A DNA stretch of 7,345 bases. Origin: Bacillota bacterium (GTDB lineage: Bacteria; Bacillota; Clostridia; Christensenellales; CAG-138). Positions 1 through 6,269 of the stretch are shown piece after piece; positions within the stretch are counted from its first letter, which is position 1, and each line of letters starts with the position of its first letter. The notes beneath the pieces were generated by a model. The model did not search any database. It was not told where the DNA came from and saw nothing but the letters and a program-made list of their open reading frames with translations. The stretch spans positions 1-7,345 of the forward strand of contig JAEZIE010000152.1 in NCBI GenBank assembly GCA_023416175.1, in the 5' to 3' direction. Made by a program: the position numbers and the translations under genes.

Positions 1-1272
1 TTCCCGCGCATGACCTGGCACGACGCCATGGATACCTACGGCAGCGACAAGCCGGATATCCGCTTTGCGCTTCCCATCATAGACGTGACGGATATCACCT
101 CCAAAAGCTCTTTTGCCGTATTCAAAAACGTTGCGGACAAGAAAGGGTTTGTCCGGGTACTCAATGTCAAAGGCGGCGCGAGCTTCTCTAAAACCACAAT
201 CGAGGAACTGACCGTCCGCGCCCAAAGCTACGGTGCAAAAGGCATGGCGTGGATTTTAATCCGTGAAGATGGCAGCATCAACTCTATACTGCCCAAGTAT
301 TTCTCGGAGGAAGTCTGGCAGGAGCTTCTCGACCGCGTAGACGGCAAGCCCGGCGACTTCATCCTGTTCTGCGCGGATAAGCTTACCACCGTGCGGAGGA
401 CATTGGGGGGCCTCAGGCTGGAGCTAGGAGATATGCTAAACCTCAGGCCGAAAGACCAGTACGCATTCCTGATCGTATCGGATTTCCCGGAGTTTGAGTA
501 CTCTGAAGAAGAGAACCGCTGGATGGCGACCCACCATCCCTTTACCATGCCGTATGAAGAGGATCTCCCTTACCTGTTTTCCGATCCCGGCCGCGTCCGC
601 GCGCAGGCTTACGACGTGGTGTTAAACGGGATTGAGCTGGGCAGCGGGAGCATCCGTATCCACAACAGCGAGGTGCAGAAGCTGATGTTCCAGGCGCTGG
701 GCCTTTCCGATGAAGAGGCGGAGCGCAGGTTCGGCTTCTTTATCCGGGCGTTCCGCTACGGCACGCCGCCGCACGGCGGGTTTGCGTTCGGTTTGGACCG
801 ACTGGTCATGCTTCTGTCGGGCGCTGATTCTTTAAGGGACGTTACGGCCTTCCCCAAGACAAAGGACGCTAAGTGCCTGCTGACCAATGCGCCCGACCCT
901 GTGGATGCCGCGCAATTGAAGGAACTGCACATCCTCACCGGGGACGCTAAGCCCGAAACGGCGTCCAAAGGCGAAAACCAATTAAAAAAGAAAGCGGAAG
1001 CGTTCGATATTGGGCGGGTGGCGCAGCTTGCCTCGTTACAGCTTTCAGAAGACGGACAGGCCAACATGCAGCAGGAGCTTTCCGCCATCATCCGCTTTGC
1101 GGGGCAGCTCGACAATGTCGATACAACCGGTGTACCTGTAACGGCGCATGTGGTTCCGCTCCACAACGTATTCCGTACAGACGAAGCAAAGCCGTGCGAG
1201 CGGGAGGCGCTTTTAGAAAACGTGCCTTCCATGCACGGGGACTATATCCGCGTGCCCAACGCCATCGAGTAA
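1..1272 (+). CDS. aspS-gatC: Aspartyl-tRNA synthetase (C-terminal part) fused to GatC amidotransferase subunit; 5' end outside window
   Basis: The frame is open from base 1 to the TAA at 1270-1272, giving 423 visible residues. The first residues (FPRM, then YGSDKPDIRF) match the middle of bacterial AspRS, so the N-terminal anticodon-binding domain and class II motifs 1 and 2 lie upstream of the window. Visible residues about 30-130 look like the GAD insertion domain of bacterial AspRS. Class II motif 3 (GFAFGLDR) is at about 259-267, and the AspRS end (FPKT, then LLTNAPDPVDAAQLKELHI) is near 305. After a charged linker (about 306-333), residues about 335-423 are a full GatC: LASLQLSEDG, the TTGVP/HVVPLHNVFR block and a VPNAIE ending. 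No stop, frameshift or convincing internal start separates the two parts. AspRS attaches Asp to tRNA; GatC stabilises the GatA-GatB amidotransferase. Fusion suggests physical coupling of charging and amidation on tRNA-Asn. Whether the AspRS is non-discriminating cannot be judged because the anticodon domain is missing. Confidence 0.95.
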   Translation, partial: FPRMTWHDAMDTYGSDKPDIRFALPIIDVTDITSKSSFAVFKNVADKKGFVRVLNVKGGASFSKTTIEELTVRAQSYGAKGMAWILIREDGSINSILPKYFSEEVWQELLDRVDGKPGDFILFCADKLTTVRRTLGGLRLELGDMLNLRPKDQYAFLIVSDFPEFEYSEEENRWMATHHPFTMPYEEDLPYLFSDPGRVRAQAYDVVLNGIELGSGSIRIHNSEVQKLMFQALGLSDEEAERRFGFFIRAFRYGTPPHGGFAFGLDRLVMLLSGADSLRDVTAFPKTKDAKCLLTNAPDPVDAAQLKELHILTGDAKPETASKGENQLKKKAEAFDIGRVAQLASLQLSEDGQANMQQELSAIIRFAGQLDNVDTTGVPVTAHVVPLHNVFRTDEAKPCEREALLENVPSMHGDYIRVPNAIE

Positions 1273-1281
1273 GGGGGACAC

Positions 1282-2754
1282 ATGAAGGACTTAACGCGTT
1301 TGAGCGCCGCGGCGCTCTCAAAACAACTTCAAACAGGCGATATCTCCGCAAAGGAAGCTGCCGAGGCTTACTTAACCCGCATTGCCCAAACGGACGAGAG
1401 CGTGGGGGCGTACCTTTCCGTCGCTTCCGACCATGCGATCAAAGCAGCGGAGGCAGTTGACCAAAAGCGCAAAAACGGCGAAACGCTTTCCCCTCTTGCA
1501 GGCGTGCCGGTTGCGCTTAAGGACAACATGTGCACCACCTGGGGCCATACCACGTGCGCGTCAAAAATGCTAAGTAACTTCCGATCGCCCTATACTGCTA
1601 CGGCGGTGCAAAAACTTTCAGAGGCGGGCTGCGTATTCCTGGGCAAGGCCAACATGGATGAGTTCGCAATGGGCTCTAGCACCGAAAACTCCGCCGTCAA
1701 GATCACAAAGAACCCGCGCGATTTATCCCGCGTGCCTGGCGGCAGCTCCGGCGGTTCCGCCGCGGCTGTGGCGGCGGACGAAGCGGCGTTCGCGTTAGGT
1801 TCCGATACCGGCGGCTCTATCCGCCAACCTGCTGCATTCTGTGGCATAGTGGGCATGAAGCCGACCTACGGCCGGGTTTCCCGCTATGGCTTGATCGCGT
1901 TTGCGTCCTCCCTGGACCAGATCGGTCCTCTCACCAAGACCGTGGAGGATTGCGCGCTGGTATTGGACGCCATTTGCGGGTACGATGCACAGGATAGCAC
2001 CTCCGTTCCCGGCAAAGAGACGGGATTTGCAAAAGCCCTTACAGGGGAGGTCCAAGGCAAACGGCTCGCACTGCCCAAGGAATTCTTAAGCGAAGGCATA
2101 TCCCCCGGCGTGAAAGCTGCCATACTGGGAGCTGCCAAACGGTTTGAACAAATGGGGGCGGAAGTCGCGGAAGTGAGCATGCCCATGCTTGCTAACGCCC
2201 TGCCCGCGTACTACATCATATCAAGCGCCGAGGCTTCCAGTAACCTTGGCCGGTTTGACGGCGTGCGCTATGGCTACCGCGCCGAAGGCTGTGAGACACT
2301 GGAGGAACTTTATTTAAAATCCCGCAGCGAAGGGTTTGGCGCCGAGGTCAAGCGCCGCATCCTCTTGGGCACGTTCGCGCTTTCCGCAGGGTATTATGAC
2401 GCCTACTATAAAAAGGCGCTGCAAATTCGAACGCTGCTTTCCCAGGCGTATGCCGAGGTGTTTAAATCATTTGACGCGGTACTCTCTCCCGTTGCGCCCA
2501 CCGCGGCCTACCGCATCGGGGAAAAGACAGCCGATCCGCTCGAAATGTATTTAGGCGATATCTGCACCGTACCCGTCAACATCGCGGGCCTGCCCGCACT
2601 TTCCCTACCCTGCGGGGAAACGGAAGGTCTGCCGGTGGGCATGCAACTTGTCGGCCGCGCGTTTGACGAATACACGCTGTTGAACTTCGGCGCGGCGTAT
2701 GAACGCGAATATGGCGCATACCACATGGTTGCGCCCGCGTTTGGAGGGGATTGA
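1282..2754 (+). CDS. gatA: Asp-tRNA(Asn)/Glu-tRNA(Gln) amidotransferase subunit A
   Basis: A 490-residue amidase-signature protein of normal GatA length. It is the glutaminase subunit of cytosolic GatCAB: it releases ammonia from glutamine, which is channelled to GatB to amidate Asp-tRNA(Asn) or Glu-tRNA(Gln). The Ser-cisSer-Lys catalytic triad is visible: Lys80 (PVALKDN), Ser155 in the glycine/serine loop VPGGSSGGSAAAVAA, and Ser179 in LGSDTGGSIRQPAA. Each is offset by one from the S. aureus residues K79, S154 and S178. The substrate-pocket region MKPTYGRVSRYGLIAFASS and the C-terminal PVNIAGLPALSLPCG block are intact. The ATG at 1282 is supported by an AAGGGGG ribosome binding site at 1271-1277 that overlaps the stop codon of the upstream aspS-gatC gene. 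The 9-base gap implies co-transcription and probably coupled translation. No missing residues or frame damage were seen. Confidence 0.97.
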   Translation: MKDLTRLSAAALSKQLQTGDISAKEAAEAYLTRIAQTDESVGAYLSVASDHAIKAAEAVDQKRKNGETLSPLAGVPVALKDNMCTTWGHTTCASKMLSNFRSPYTATAVQKLSEAGCVFLGKANMDEFAMGSSTENSAVKITKNPRDLSRVPGGSSGGSAAAVAADEAAFALGSDTGGSIRQPAAFCGIVGMKPTYGRVSRYGLIAFASSLDQIGPLTKTVEDCALVLDAICGYDAQDSTSVPGKETGFAKALTGEVQGKRLALPKEFLSEGISPGVKAAILGAAKRFEQMGAEVAEVSMPMLANALPAYYIISSAEASSNLGRFDGVRYGYRAEGCETLEELYLKSRSEGFGAEVKRRILLGTFALSAGYYDAYYKKALQIRTLLSQAYAEVFKSFDAVLSPVAPTAAYRIGEKTADPLEMYLGDICTVPVNIAGLPALSLPCGETEGLPVGMQLVGRAFDEYTLLNFGAAYEREYGAYHMVAPAFGGD

Positions 2755-2769
2755 TCCCCCAACTAAATC

Positions 2770-2890
2770 TTGAAGCATCTTGGCGGTCTATCTGCCGTCA
2801 TACTGCGTCAAAAATGCTCGCAATACTTACCGGTATTGCTGCGCTTTTTTCCTTGTTTGGCGACAAATATCCTCGCCAATCTGATTTCAC
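2770..2890 (+). repeat. Structured intergenic element between gatA and gatB, probable dispersed repeat
   Basis: This is most of the 158-base gatA-gatB gap. It is built from three consecutive small inverted repeats: 2781-2786 with 2795-2800 (6 pairs, one G-U), 2820-2826 with 2833-2839 (perfect 7 bp, 6-base loop), and 2857-2863 with 2873-2879 (perfect 7 bp, 9-base loop). A T6 run at 2845-2850 follows the second hairpin after 5 bases, so weak termination or pausing is possible. The modular hairpin layout inside an otherwise tight operon resembles the roughly 100-bp intergenic palindromic elements dispersed in many clostridial genomes. Only one copy is in this window, so the repeat status is inferred. 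A TTG-initiated frame of 62 codons crosses it and runs into gatB, but it has no ribosome binding site and is not considered a gene. Confidence 0.55.
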
Positions 2891-2912
2891 TATTTAATTG
2901 GGAGATCAATAT

Positions 2913-4334
2913 ATGCAATACGAAATTGTCATCGGCCTCGAAATTCATATTGAATTAAAGACGGAAACTAAAATTTTCTGCTCCTGCCCCACTACGTTTG
3001 GCGCGCAGCCCAACACGCAAATTTGCCCCGTGTGCATGGGCATGCCGGGGGCGCTGCCCGTTTTAAACGGGAAGGTGGTGGAATACGCCGTAAAGGCAGG
3101 GCTGGCTACACATTGCAAGATCGCTCCCTACTCCAAGCTGGACCGGAAAAATTACGTCTACCCCGACCTGCCCAAAGCGTATCAGATTTCCCAGTACGAT
3201 CTGCCGCTGTGTGAAGGCGGATATCTGACCATCGAAACTCCTTCCGGGGAGAAGAAGGTGAACTTAACGCGCATCCACATTGAGGAAGACGCGGGCAAGC
3301 TCACCCATGACGCCAACCTCGGCACGCTGTTCGACTGCAACCGATGCGGCGTGCCGCTCATTGAAATCGTCACTGAGCCGGATATGCGCTCTGCGCAGGA
3401 AGCCATCGACTTTCTGGAAAAGCTCCGCGCCACCATACTCTATACCGGCATCTCAGACTGCAAAATGAACGAGGGCAGCATGCGCTGCGACGTCAACCTT
3501 TCCGTACGCCCGGCAGGCTCGGAAGTTTACGGTACGCGCACGGAAACCAAGAACCTCAACTCCTTCCAGTCTATCCGCCGCGCCATAGAATTTGAAAGCG
3601 CACGCCAGATCGCCGCCATTGAGGCGGGCGAAGCAATCATACAGGAAACCCGGCGGTTTGATCAGGCGACAGGGAAGACTTCCTCCATGCGCAGGAAGGA
3701 AAACGCGAACGATTACCGGTACTTCCCCGACCCGGACCTTTGCGCCGTGGAACTTCCCAAGGAAGAGATCGAGCGCCTGCGGCGTGAGATCCCACTCTTG
3801 CCCGAGGAACGCAAAGCGGTCTATATGCAGCAATATGGGCTTTCCGGGTATGACGCATCCCTCTTAACCAACGAGCAAGCGGTCTCGGACTATTTTGAGG
3901 AAGCAGCGAAACAGACTGCCTTCCCCAAGCTGCTTGCAAACCTCCTCATCAGCGAGGTGTTTCGTCTGCGGGGACAGGAGGAGGACGCCGCCATCCGCAT
4001 TTCCGCCGGGCATCTTTCTGCGCTGTGCGAACTGATTGGGACAGGCAAAATCAACAGCAGCGCAGGCAAAAGAGTGCTTGCCGTCATGTGGGAAGAGGAT
4101 GGAGTGCCGGAGAATATTGTGAAACGCCTGGGTCTGGAGCAGATCAGCGACGAAGCCGTGTTGACAGAACACCTAAAGGCTGCCATTGCGGCGAACCCCA
4201 ACGCGGTTCTGGATTATCATGCGGGCAAAGCAAGCGCCATACAAGCCGTCATGGGGCATGTCATGAAGGTGACCGCAGGCAAGGCCGACCCGGTAAAGCT
4301 AAAGAGCTTATTGGAGGCAGCATTGAAGGAATAG
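2913..4334 (+). CDS. gatB: Asp-tRNA(Asn)/Glu-tRNA(Gln) amidotransferase subunit B
   Basis: A 473-residue GatB. It binds the misacylated tRNA, uses ATP to activate the side-chain carboxylate of Asp or Glu, and accepts ammonia from GatA. Visible features are the N-terminal VIGLEIHIEL; four zinc-type cysteines C23, C25, C38 and C41 (FCSC and CPVC); KLDRKNYVYPDLPKAYQISQ at about 75-94; HIEEDAGKL at 122-130; NRCGVPLIEIVTEPD at 143-157; MRCDVNLSVR at 190-199; and YRYFPDPDL at 268-276. A helical YqeY-type tail covers about 325-473 and ends with the conserved GHVMKVTAGKADP block. Length and motifs are normal. The ATG at 2913 is preferred over an in-frame TTG at 2898: GGGAG at 2900-2904 sits 8 bases before the ATG, and the protein then begins at the family-typical position. 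It completes the gatC-gatA-gatB order, although the gatA-gatB gap is unusually long. Confidence 0.97.
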   Translation: MQYEIVIGLEIHIELKTETKIFCSCPTTFGAQPNTQICPVCMGMPGALPVLNGKVVEYAVKAGLATHCKIAPYSKLDRKNYVYPDLPKAYQISQYDLPLCEGGYLTIETPSGEKKVNLTRIHIEEDAGKLTHDANLGTLFDCNRCGVPLIEIVTEPDMRSAQEAIDFLEKLRATILYTGISDCKMNEGSMRCDVNLSVRPAGSEVYGTRTETKNLNSFQSIRRAIEFESARQIAAIEAGEAIIQETRRFDQATGKTSSMRRKENANDYRYFPDPDLCAVELPKEEIERLRREIPLLPEERKAVYMQQYGLSGYDASLLTNEQAVSDYFEEAAKQTAFPKLLANLLISEVFRLRGQEEDAAIRISAGHLSALCELIGTGKINSSAGKRVLAVMWEEDGVPENIVKRLGLEQISDEAVLTEHLKAAIAANPNAVLDYHAGKASAIQAVMGHVMKVTAGKADPVKLKSLLEAALKE

Positions 4335-4403
4335 GCCAATATGTATAAGAATGCATTCAATGTCAGAAATGCCTTGGCAACTATTCCAATCGCAATTCAC
4401 CTT

Positions 4404-4440
4404 CAGAAGCGGCCGTTATAGCCGCTCCTGCTTTTTCTTC
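4404..4440 (+). terminator. Rho-independent terminator of the aspS-gatC/gatA/gatB operon
   Basis: The stem is CAG-A-AGCGGC (4404-4413) with GCCGCT-C-CTG (4421-4430). It has nine pairs and one A-C mismatch, with a 7-base loop at 4414-4420. T5 at 4432-4436 and further T/C bases follow directly. It lies 70 bases after the gatB stop and before the gdhA promoter candidate. Confidence 0.8.
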
Positions 4441-4442
4441 CA

Positions 4443-4472
4443 TTGATTTTCCGACATAGGGGGATATATAAT
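4443..4472 (+). promoter_or_regulatory. Candidate sigma-A-type promoter for gdhA
   Basis: TTGATT (4443-4448; 4 of 6 matches to TTGACA), an 18-base spacer and a perfect TATAAT (4467-4472) lie in an AT-rich stretch just after the gatB terminator. Transcription would begin near 4479 and give an untranslated leader of about 170 bases before gdhA. The assignment rests on consensus matching only. Confidence 0.5.
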
Positions 4473-4479
4473 ATATCTA

Positions 4480-4649
4480 TCGTTCGTCATTTTGCGGGCA
4501 TGCCTTCTAAATCAAAGGTTAGGCGTTCTACATGAATTTATAAATATGCAGCAATGGAGCGATATGTAAGTCTTTCAACCGATTAAGAAACAGAAACCGT
4601 TACAAGATGGCTTCTGTGAGAAATATGTGCAAGATTACAAGGAGGTCAT
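4480..4649 (+). other. Long untranslated leader of gdhA with one stem-loop
   Basis: About 170 bases separate the candidate gdhA start site from its ATG. One hairpin is visible: 4590-4598 pairs with 4609-4617 (8 pairs, one A-C mismatch, 10-base loop), 22 bases before the ribosome binding site. GGCATGCC at 4498-4505 is a short palindrome. No T-tract terminator, recognisable riboswitch core or leader ORF with a ribosome binding site was found. The leader may be regulatory, but nothing here shows how. Confidence 0.35.
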
Positions 4650-5999
4650 ATGCAGGCACACGATCCCTATATTGCAGGCGTGCTCGATGCGCTCATACTC
4701 AAAAATCCGCACGAACCGGAATTTTTGCAGGCAGCAAGAGAAGTTCTTACTTCCCTTGCCCCGGTTGTCAAGCGGCGCCCGGAGCTGGAGCAAATGGGCA
4801 TTCTGGAGCGTATTGTGGAGCCGGAACGCGTGATACAGTTTCGCGTAAGTTGGGTGGACGATGCGGGCAGAGTACAGGTCAACCGCGGCTACCGCTACCA
4901 GTTCAATTCCGCGATCGGCCCCTACAAGGGCGGTCTAAGGTTCCATCCTTCCGTCAATGCTTCCATTTTAAAGTTCTTGGGATTTGAGCAGATATTCAAA
5001 AACGCGTTGACCGGCCTCCCCATCGGCGGTGCAAAAGGCGGCACGGATTTTGACCCCAAGGGCAAAAGCGATATGGAGATTATGCGGTTCTGCCAATCCT
5101 TTATGACGGAGCTTTGCCGTCATATCGGCCCGGATACGGATGTGCCCGCAGGCGATATCGGGGTGGGTGCCCGGGAGATTGGCTATCTTTATGGCCAATA
5201 CAAGCGCCTGAAAAACGATGTTACCGGTGTGCTCACAGGCAAAGGGCTATCCTACGGCGGTTCGCTCGGCCGAAAGGAGGCCACGGGCTACGGCGTATGT
5301 TATTTTACGCAGGAAATGTTGCGCAAAAAGGGCCTTTCGTTCGCGGGAAAAACCGTGGTGATTTCCGGGTCCGGCAATGTAGCCATTTACGCGGCGGAAA
5401 AGGCAGCCGAGCTTGGCGCGAATGTCGTGGCGATGAGCGACTCGTGCGGATATATCCATGATAAAAACGGCATTAAGCTGGATGTTGTAAAGCGGCTCAA
5501 GGAAGTCGAGCGCTGCAGAATAAACGAGTATACAAACTACGTCGACAGCGCACAATACCACGAAGGCTGCCGCAATATATGGAGCATCCCCTGCGATATC
5601 GCACTTCCCTGCGCAACACAGAATGAGCTTGACTTAGTCAGCGCAAAGTTGCTTGTACAAAACGGATGCGTTGCGGTAGCAGAGGGCGCAAACATGCCTT
5701 CTACGCCGGAAGCGGCAGAGTTGTTTTTGCAAACAGGAATTCTTTACGGGCCGGGTAAGGCTGCAAACGCGGGCGGCGTTGCAACCTCCGCGCTTGAAAT
5801 GTCCCAAAACAGCCAGCGTCTGAGTTGGACATTCGAAGAGGTGGACGTCATGCTCCAAAAGATCATGACCAGCATCTATGAACAAGCCTATGCCGCCTCC
5901 GAAGAGTACGGGGAACCGGGAAACCTTGTGTTGGGTGCGAATATCGCAGGATTTTTAAGAGTGGCCGAATCCATGCTGGCGCAAGGCGTAGCATACTAA
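4650..5999 (+). CDS. gdhA: NADP-type glutamate dehydrogenase, hexameric small-subunit class
   Basis: A 449-residue protein, the usual length of the hexameric enzymes (about 447-450). It interconverts 2-oxoglutarate plus ammonia and glutamate in the cytosol. Catalytic and substrate residues match the Clostridium symbiosum enzyme with a constant offset of four: Lys93 (GPYKGGLRFHPSVN), Lys117, catalytic Lys129 (LPIGGAKGGTDFDPKGKSD) and catalytic Asp169 (DVPAGDIGVGAREIGYLYG). The Rossmann loop GSGNVA is at 240-245. The following Ser263-Asp264-Ser265 resembles the SDS of NADP-dependent E. coli GdhA rather than the SGP of the NAD-linked C. symbiosum enzyme, so NADP(H) and a biosynthetic role are inferred. 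The start has AAGGAGG at 4639-4645, 4 bases from the ATG; this is close but the match is strong. It has its own candidate promoter. No terminator is seen between its stop and the metY leader promoter, so its transcripts may run on to the terminator at 6234. Confidence 0.96.
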   Translation: MQAHDPYIAGVLDALILKNPHEPEFLQAAREVLTSLAPVVKRRPELEQMGILERIVEPERVIQFRVSWVDDAGRVQVNRGYRYQFNSAIGPYKGGLRFHPSVNASILKFLGFEQIFKNALTGLPIGGAKGGTDFDPKGKSDMEIMRFCQSFMTELCRHIGPDTDVPAGDIGVGAREIGYLYGQYKRLKNDVTGVLTGKGLSYGGSLGRKEATGYGVCYFTQEMLRKKGLSFAGKTVVISGSGNVAIYAAEKAAELGANVVAMSDSCGYIHDKNGIKLDVVKRLKEVERCRINEYTNYVDSAQYHEGCRNIWSIPCDIALPCATQNELDLVSAKLLVQNGCVAVAEGANMPSTPEAAELFLQTGILYGPGKAANAGGVATSALEMSQNSQRLSWTFEEVDVMLQKIMTSIYEQAYAASEEYGEPGNLVLGANIAGFLRVAESMLAQGVAY

Positions 6000-6034
6000 T
6001 TAGGATATTGCGGAATTTCCCATATATTTTTTAC

Positions 6035-6064
6035 TTGACAGTAGGCTTATGACTAAGGTACCAT
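6035..6064 (+). promoter_or_regulatory. Candidate promoter for the metY leader
   Basis: A perfect TTGACA at 6035-6040, an 18-base spacer and TACCAT at 6059-6064 (4 of 6, keeping the key first TA and the final AT). Transcription would start near 6071, about 40 bases before the leader ORF. This allows the whole attenuator to be transcribed separately from gdhA. Confidence 0.6.
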
Positions 6065-6090
6065 TGCATACAAATCCCGACACGCGAGGA

Positions 6091-6097
6091 AAGGAGG
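6091..6097 (+). promoter_or_regulatory. Ribosome binding site of the Met-rich leader peptide
   Basis: AAGGAGG is a near-complete Shine-Dalgarno sequence. It lies 12 bases before the ATG at 6110, longer than the usual 5-9. No alternative in-frame start lies closer. Its presence argues that the short downstream frame is really translated. Confidence 0.7.
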
Positions 6098-6109
6098 AAC
6101 GTTTCAATC

Positions 6110-6211
6110 ATGAAGCCGTTCGTAGTTGTTTCCATGATGATGCCTAAGCGCGGAATGATGATGCGTTCCGCGCCAATTTGCGTGTTGCGAATGCCGGTAA
6201 CGGCAGTCTAG
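6110..6211 (+). CDS. Methionine-rich leader peptide, putative attenuator of metY
   Basis: A 33-codon ORF, ATG at 6110 to TAG at 6209-6211, too short for routine gene calling. Eight of the 33 residues are Met: the initiator, codons 9-11 (6134-6142), codons 16-18 (6155-6163) and codon 28. The two ATG-ATG-ATG runs are both in frame, far above chance for a 33-codon frame. There is one Cys codon (24). The peptide has no signal sequence or fold that I recognise. It is preceded by AAGGAGG and followed 22 bases later by a strong intrinsic terminator, then by metY, a methionine-synthesis gene. By analogy with the trp, his and leu leaders, the inferred role is a sensor: ribosomes short of Met-tRNA stall at the Met runs and change the fold of the downstream RNA. 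A peptide-sensing arrest mechanism is an alternative. No homologue is known to me. Confidence 0.82.
   Translation: MKPFVVVSMMMPKRGMMMRSAPICVLRMPVTAV
6148..6173 (+). promoter_or_regulatory. Hairpin over the second Met run (1:2 / pause-type hairpin)
   Basis: GCGCGGAA (6148-6155) pairs perfectly with TTCCGCGC (6166-6173), giving 8 bp with a 10-base loop. The loop carries nearly all of the second ATG-ATG-ATG run (6155-6163). A ribosome on the Met codons must melt it. By analogy with the trp leader it could pause RNA polymerase to keep it in step with the first ribosome. Its 3' arm can alternatively pair with GCGGGAA at 6211-6217 (7 pairs, one bulge). Confidence 0.65.
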
Positions 6212-6256
6212 CGGGAACGCCATTTAAACCTATGGCCCTGCTTCGCAAGACGCGAA
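6177..6256 (+). promoter_or_regulatory. Candidate antiterminator helix of the metY attenuator
   Basis: Bases 6177-6191, inside leader codons 23-28, can pair with 6242-6256, which is the loop and inner arms of the terminator. Of the 15 positions 13 are Watson-Crick, one is G-U and one (6184/6249) is a mismatch. The two helices are exclusive for the terminator's inner 5 bp. The enclosed bases can form a hairpin at 6192-6205 (5 bp closing a GTAA, GNRA-type tetraloop) that would stack directly on the helix, and a mini-hairpin at 6211-6220. A ribosome stalled at codons 9-18 leaves 6177-6191 essentially free; one that runs on disrupts it. Established by base pairing only. Confidence 0.6.
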
Positions 6257-6269
6257 GCAGGGCCTTTTT
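6234..6269 (+). terminator. Intrinsic terminator (attenuator) upstream of metY
   Basis: A perfect 13-bp stem (6234-6246 with 6252-6264), a 5-base loop AAGAC and T5 at 6265-6269. It sits 22 bases after the leader ORF stop and about 50 bases before the metY ATG, so it would cut off transcription of metY unless antitermination occurs. It may also end gdhA read-through transcripts. Confidence 0.9.

Noticed and set aside
756..1232. Antisense ORF of 158 codons opposite the aspS-gatC fusion
   Set aside because: The composition (Ser/Ala/Pro-rich) is that of a complement of GC-rich coding sequence, and the sense strand is an unmistakable AspRS-GatC.
2746..2759. GGGGA-TTGA-TCCCC inverted repeat over the gatA stop codon
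   Set aside because: A stem of 5 bp without a T tract is too weak for a terminator and is probably incidental.
2898..2912. Upstream TTG start for gatB adding five residues
   Set aside because: The ATG at 2913 has GGGAG at the right distance and gives the family-typical N-terminus. The TTG start would overlap that binding site.
2770..2958. TTG-start ORF of 62 codons between gatA and gatB
   Set aside because: It has no ribosome binding site, lies on the hairpin-rich element and runs out of frame into gatB. It is an accidental reading frame of a repeat-like sequence.
4607..4987. ORF of 126 codons overlapping the start of gdhA
   Set aside because: It is out of frame with gdhA, which has strong motifs from its first 100 residues, and shows only low-complexity Arg/Gly/Ser content.
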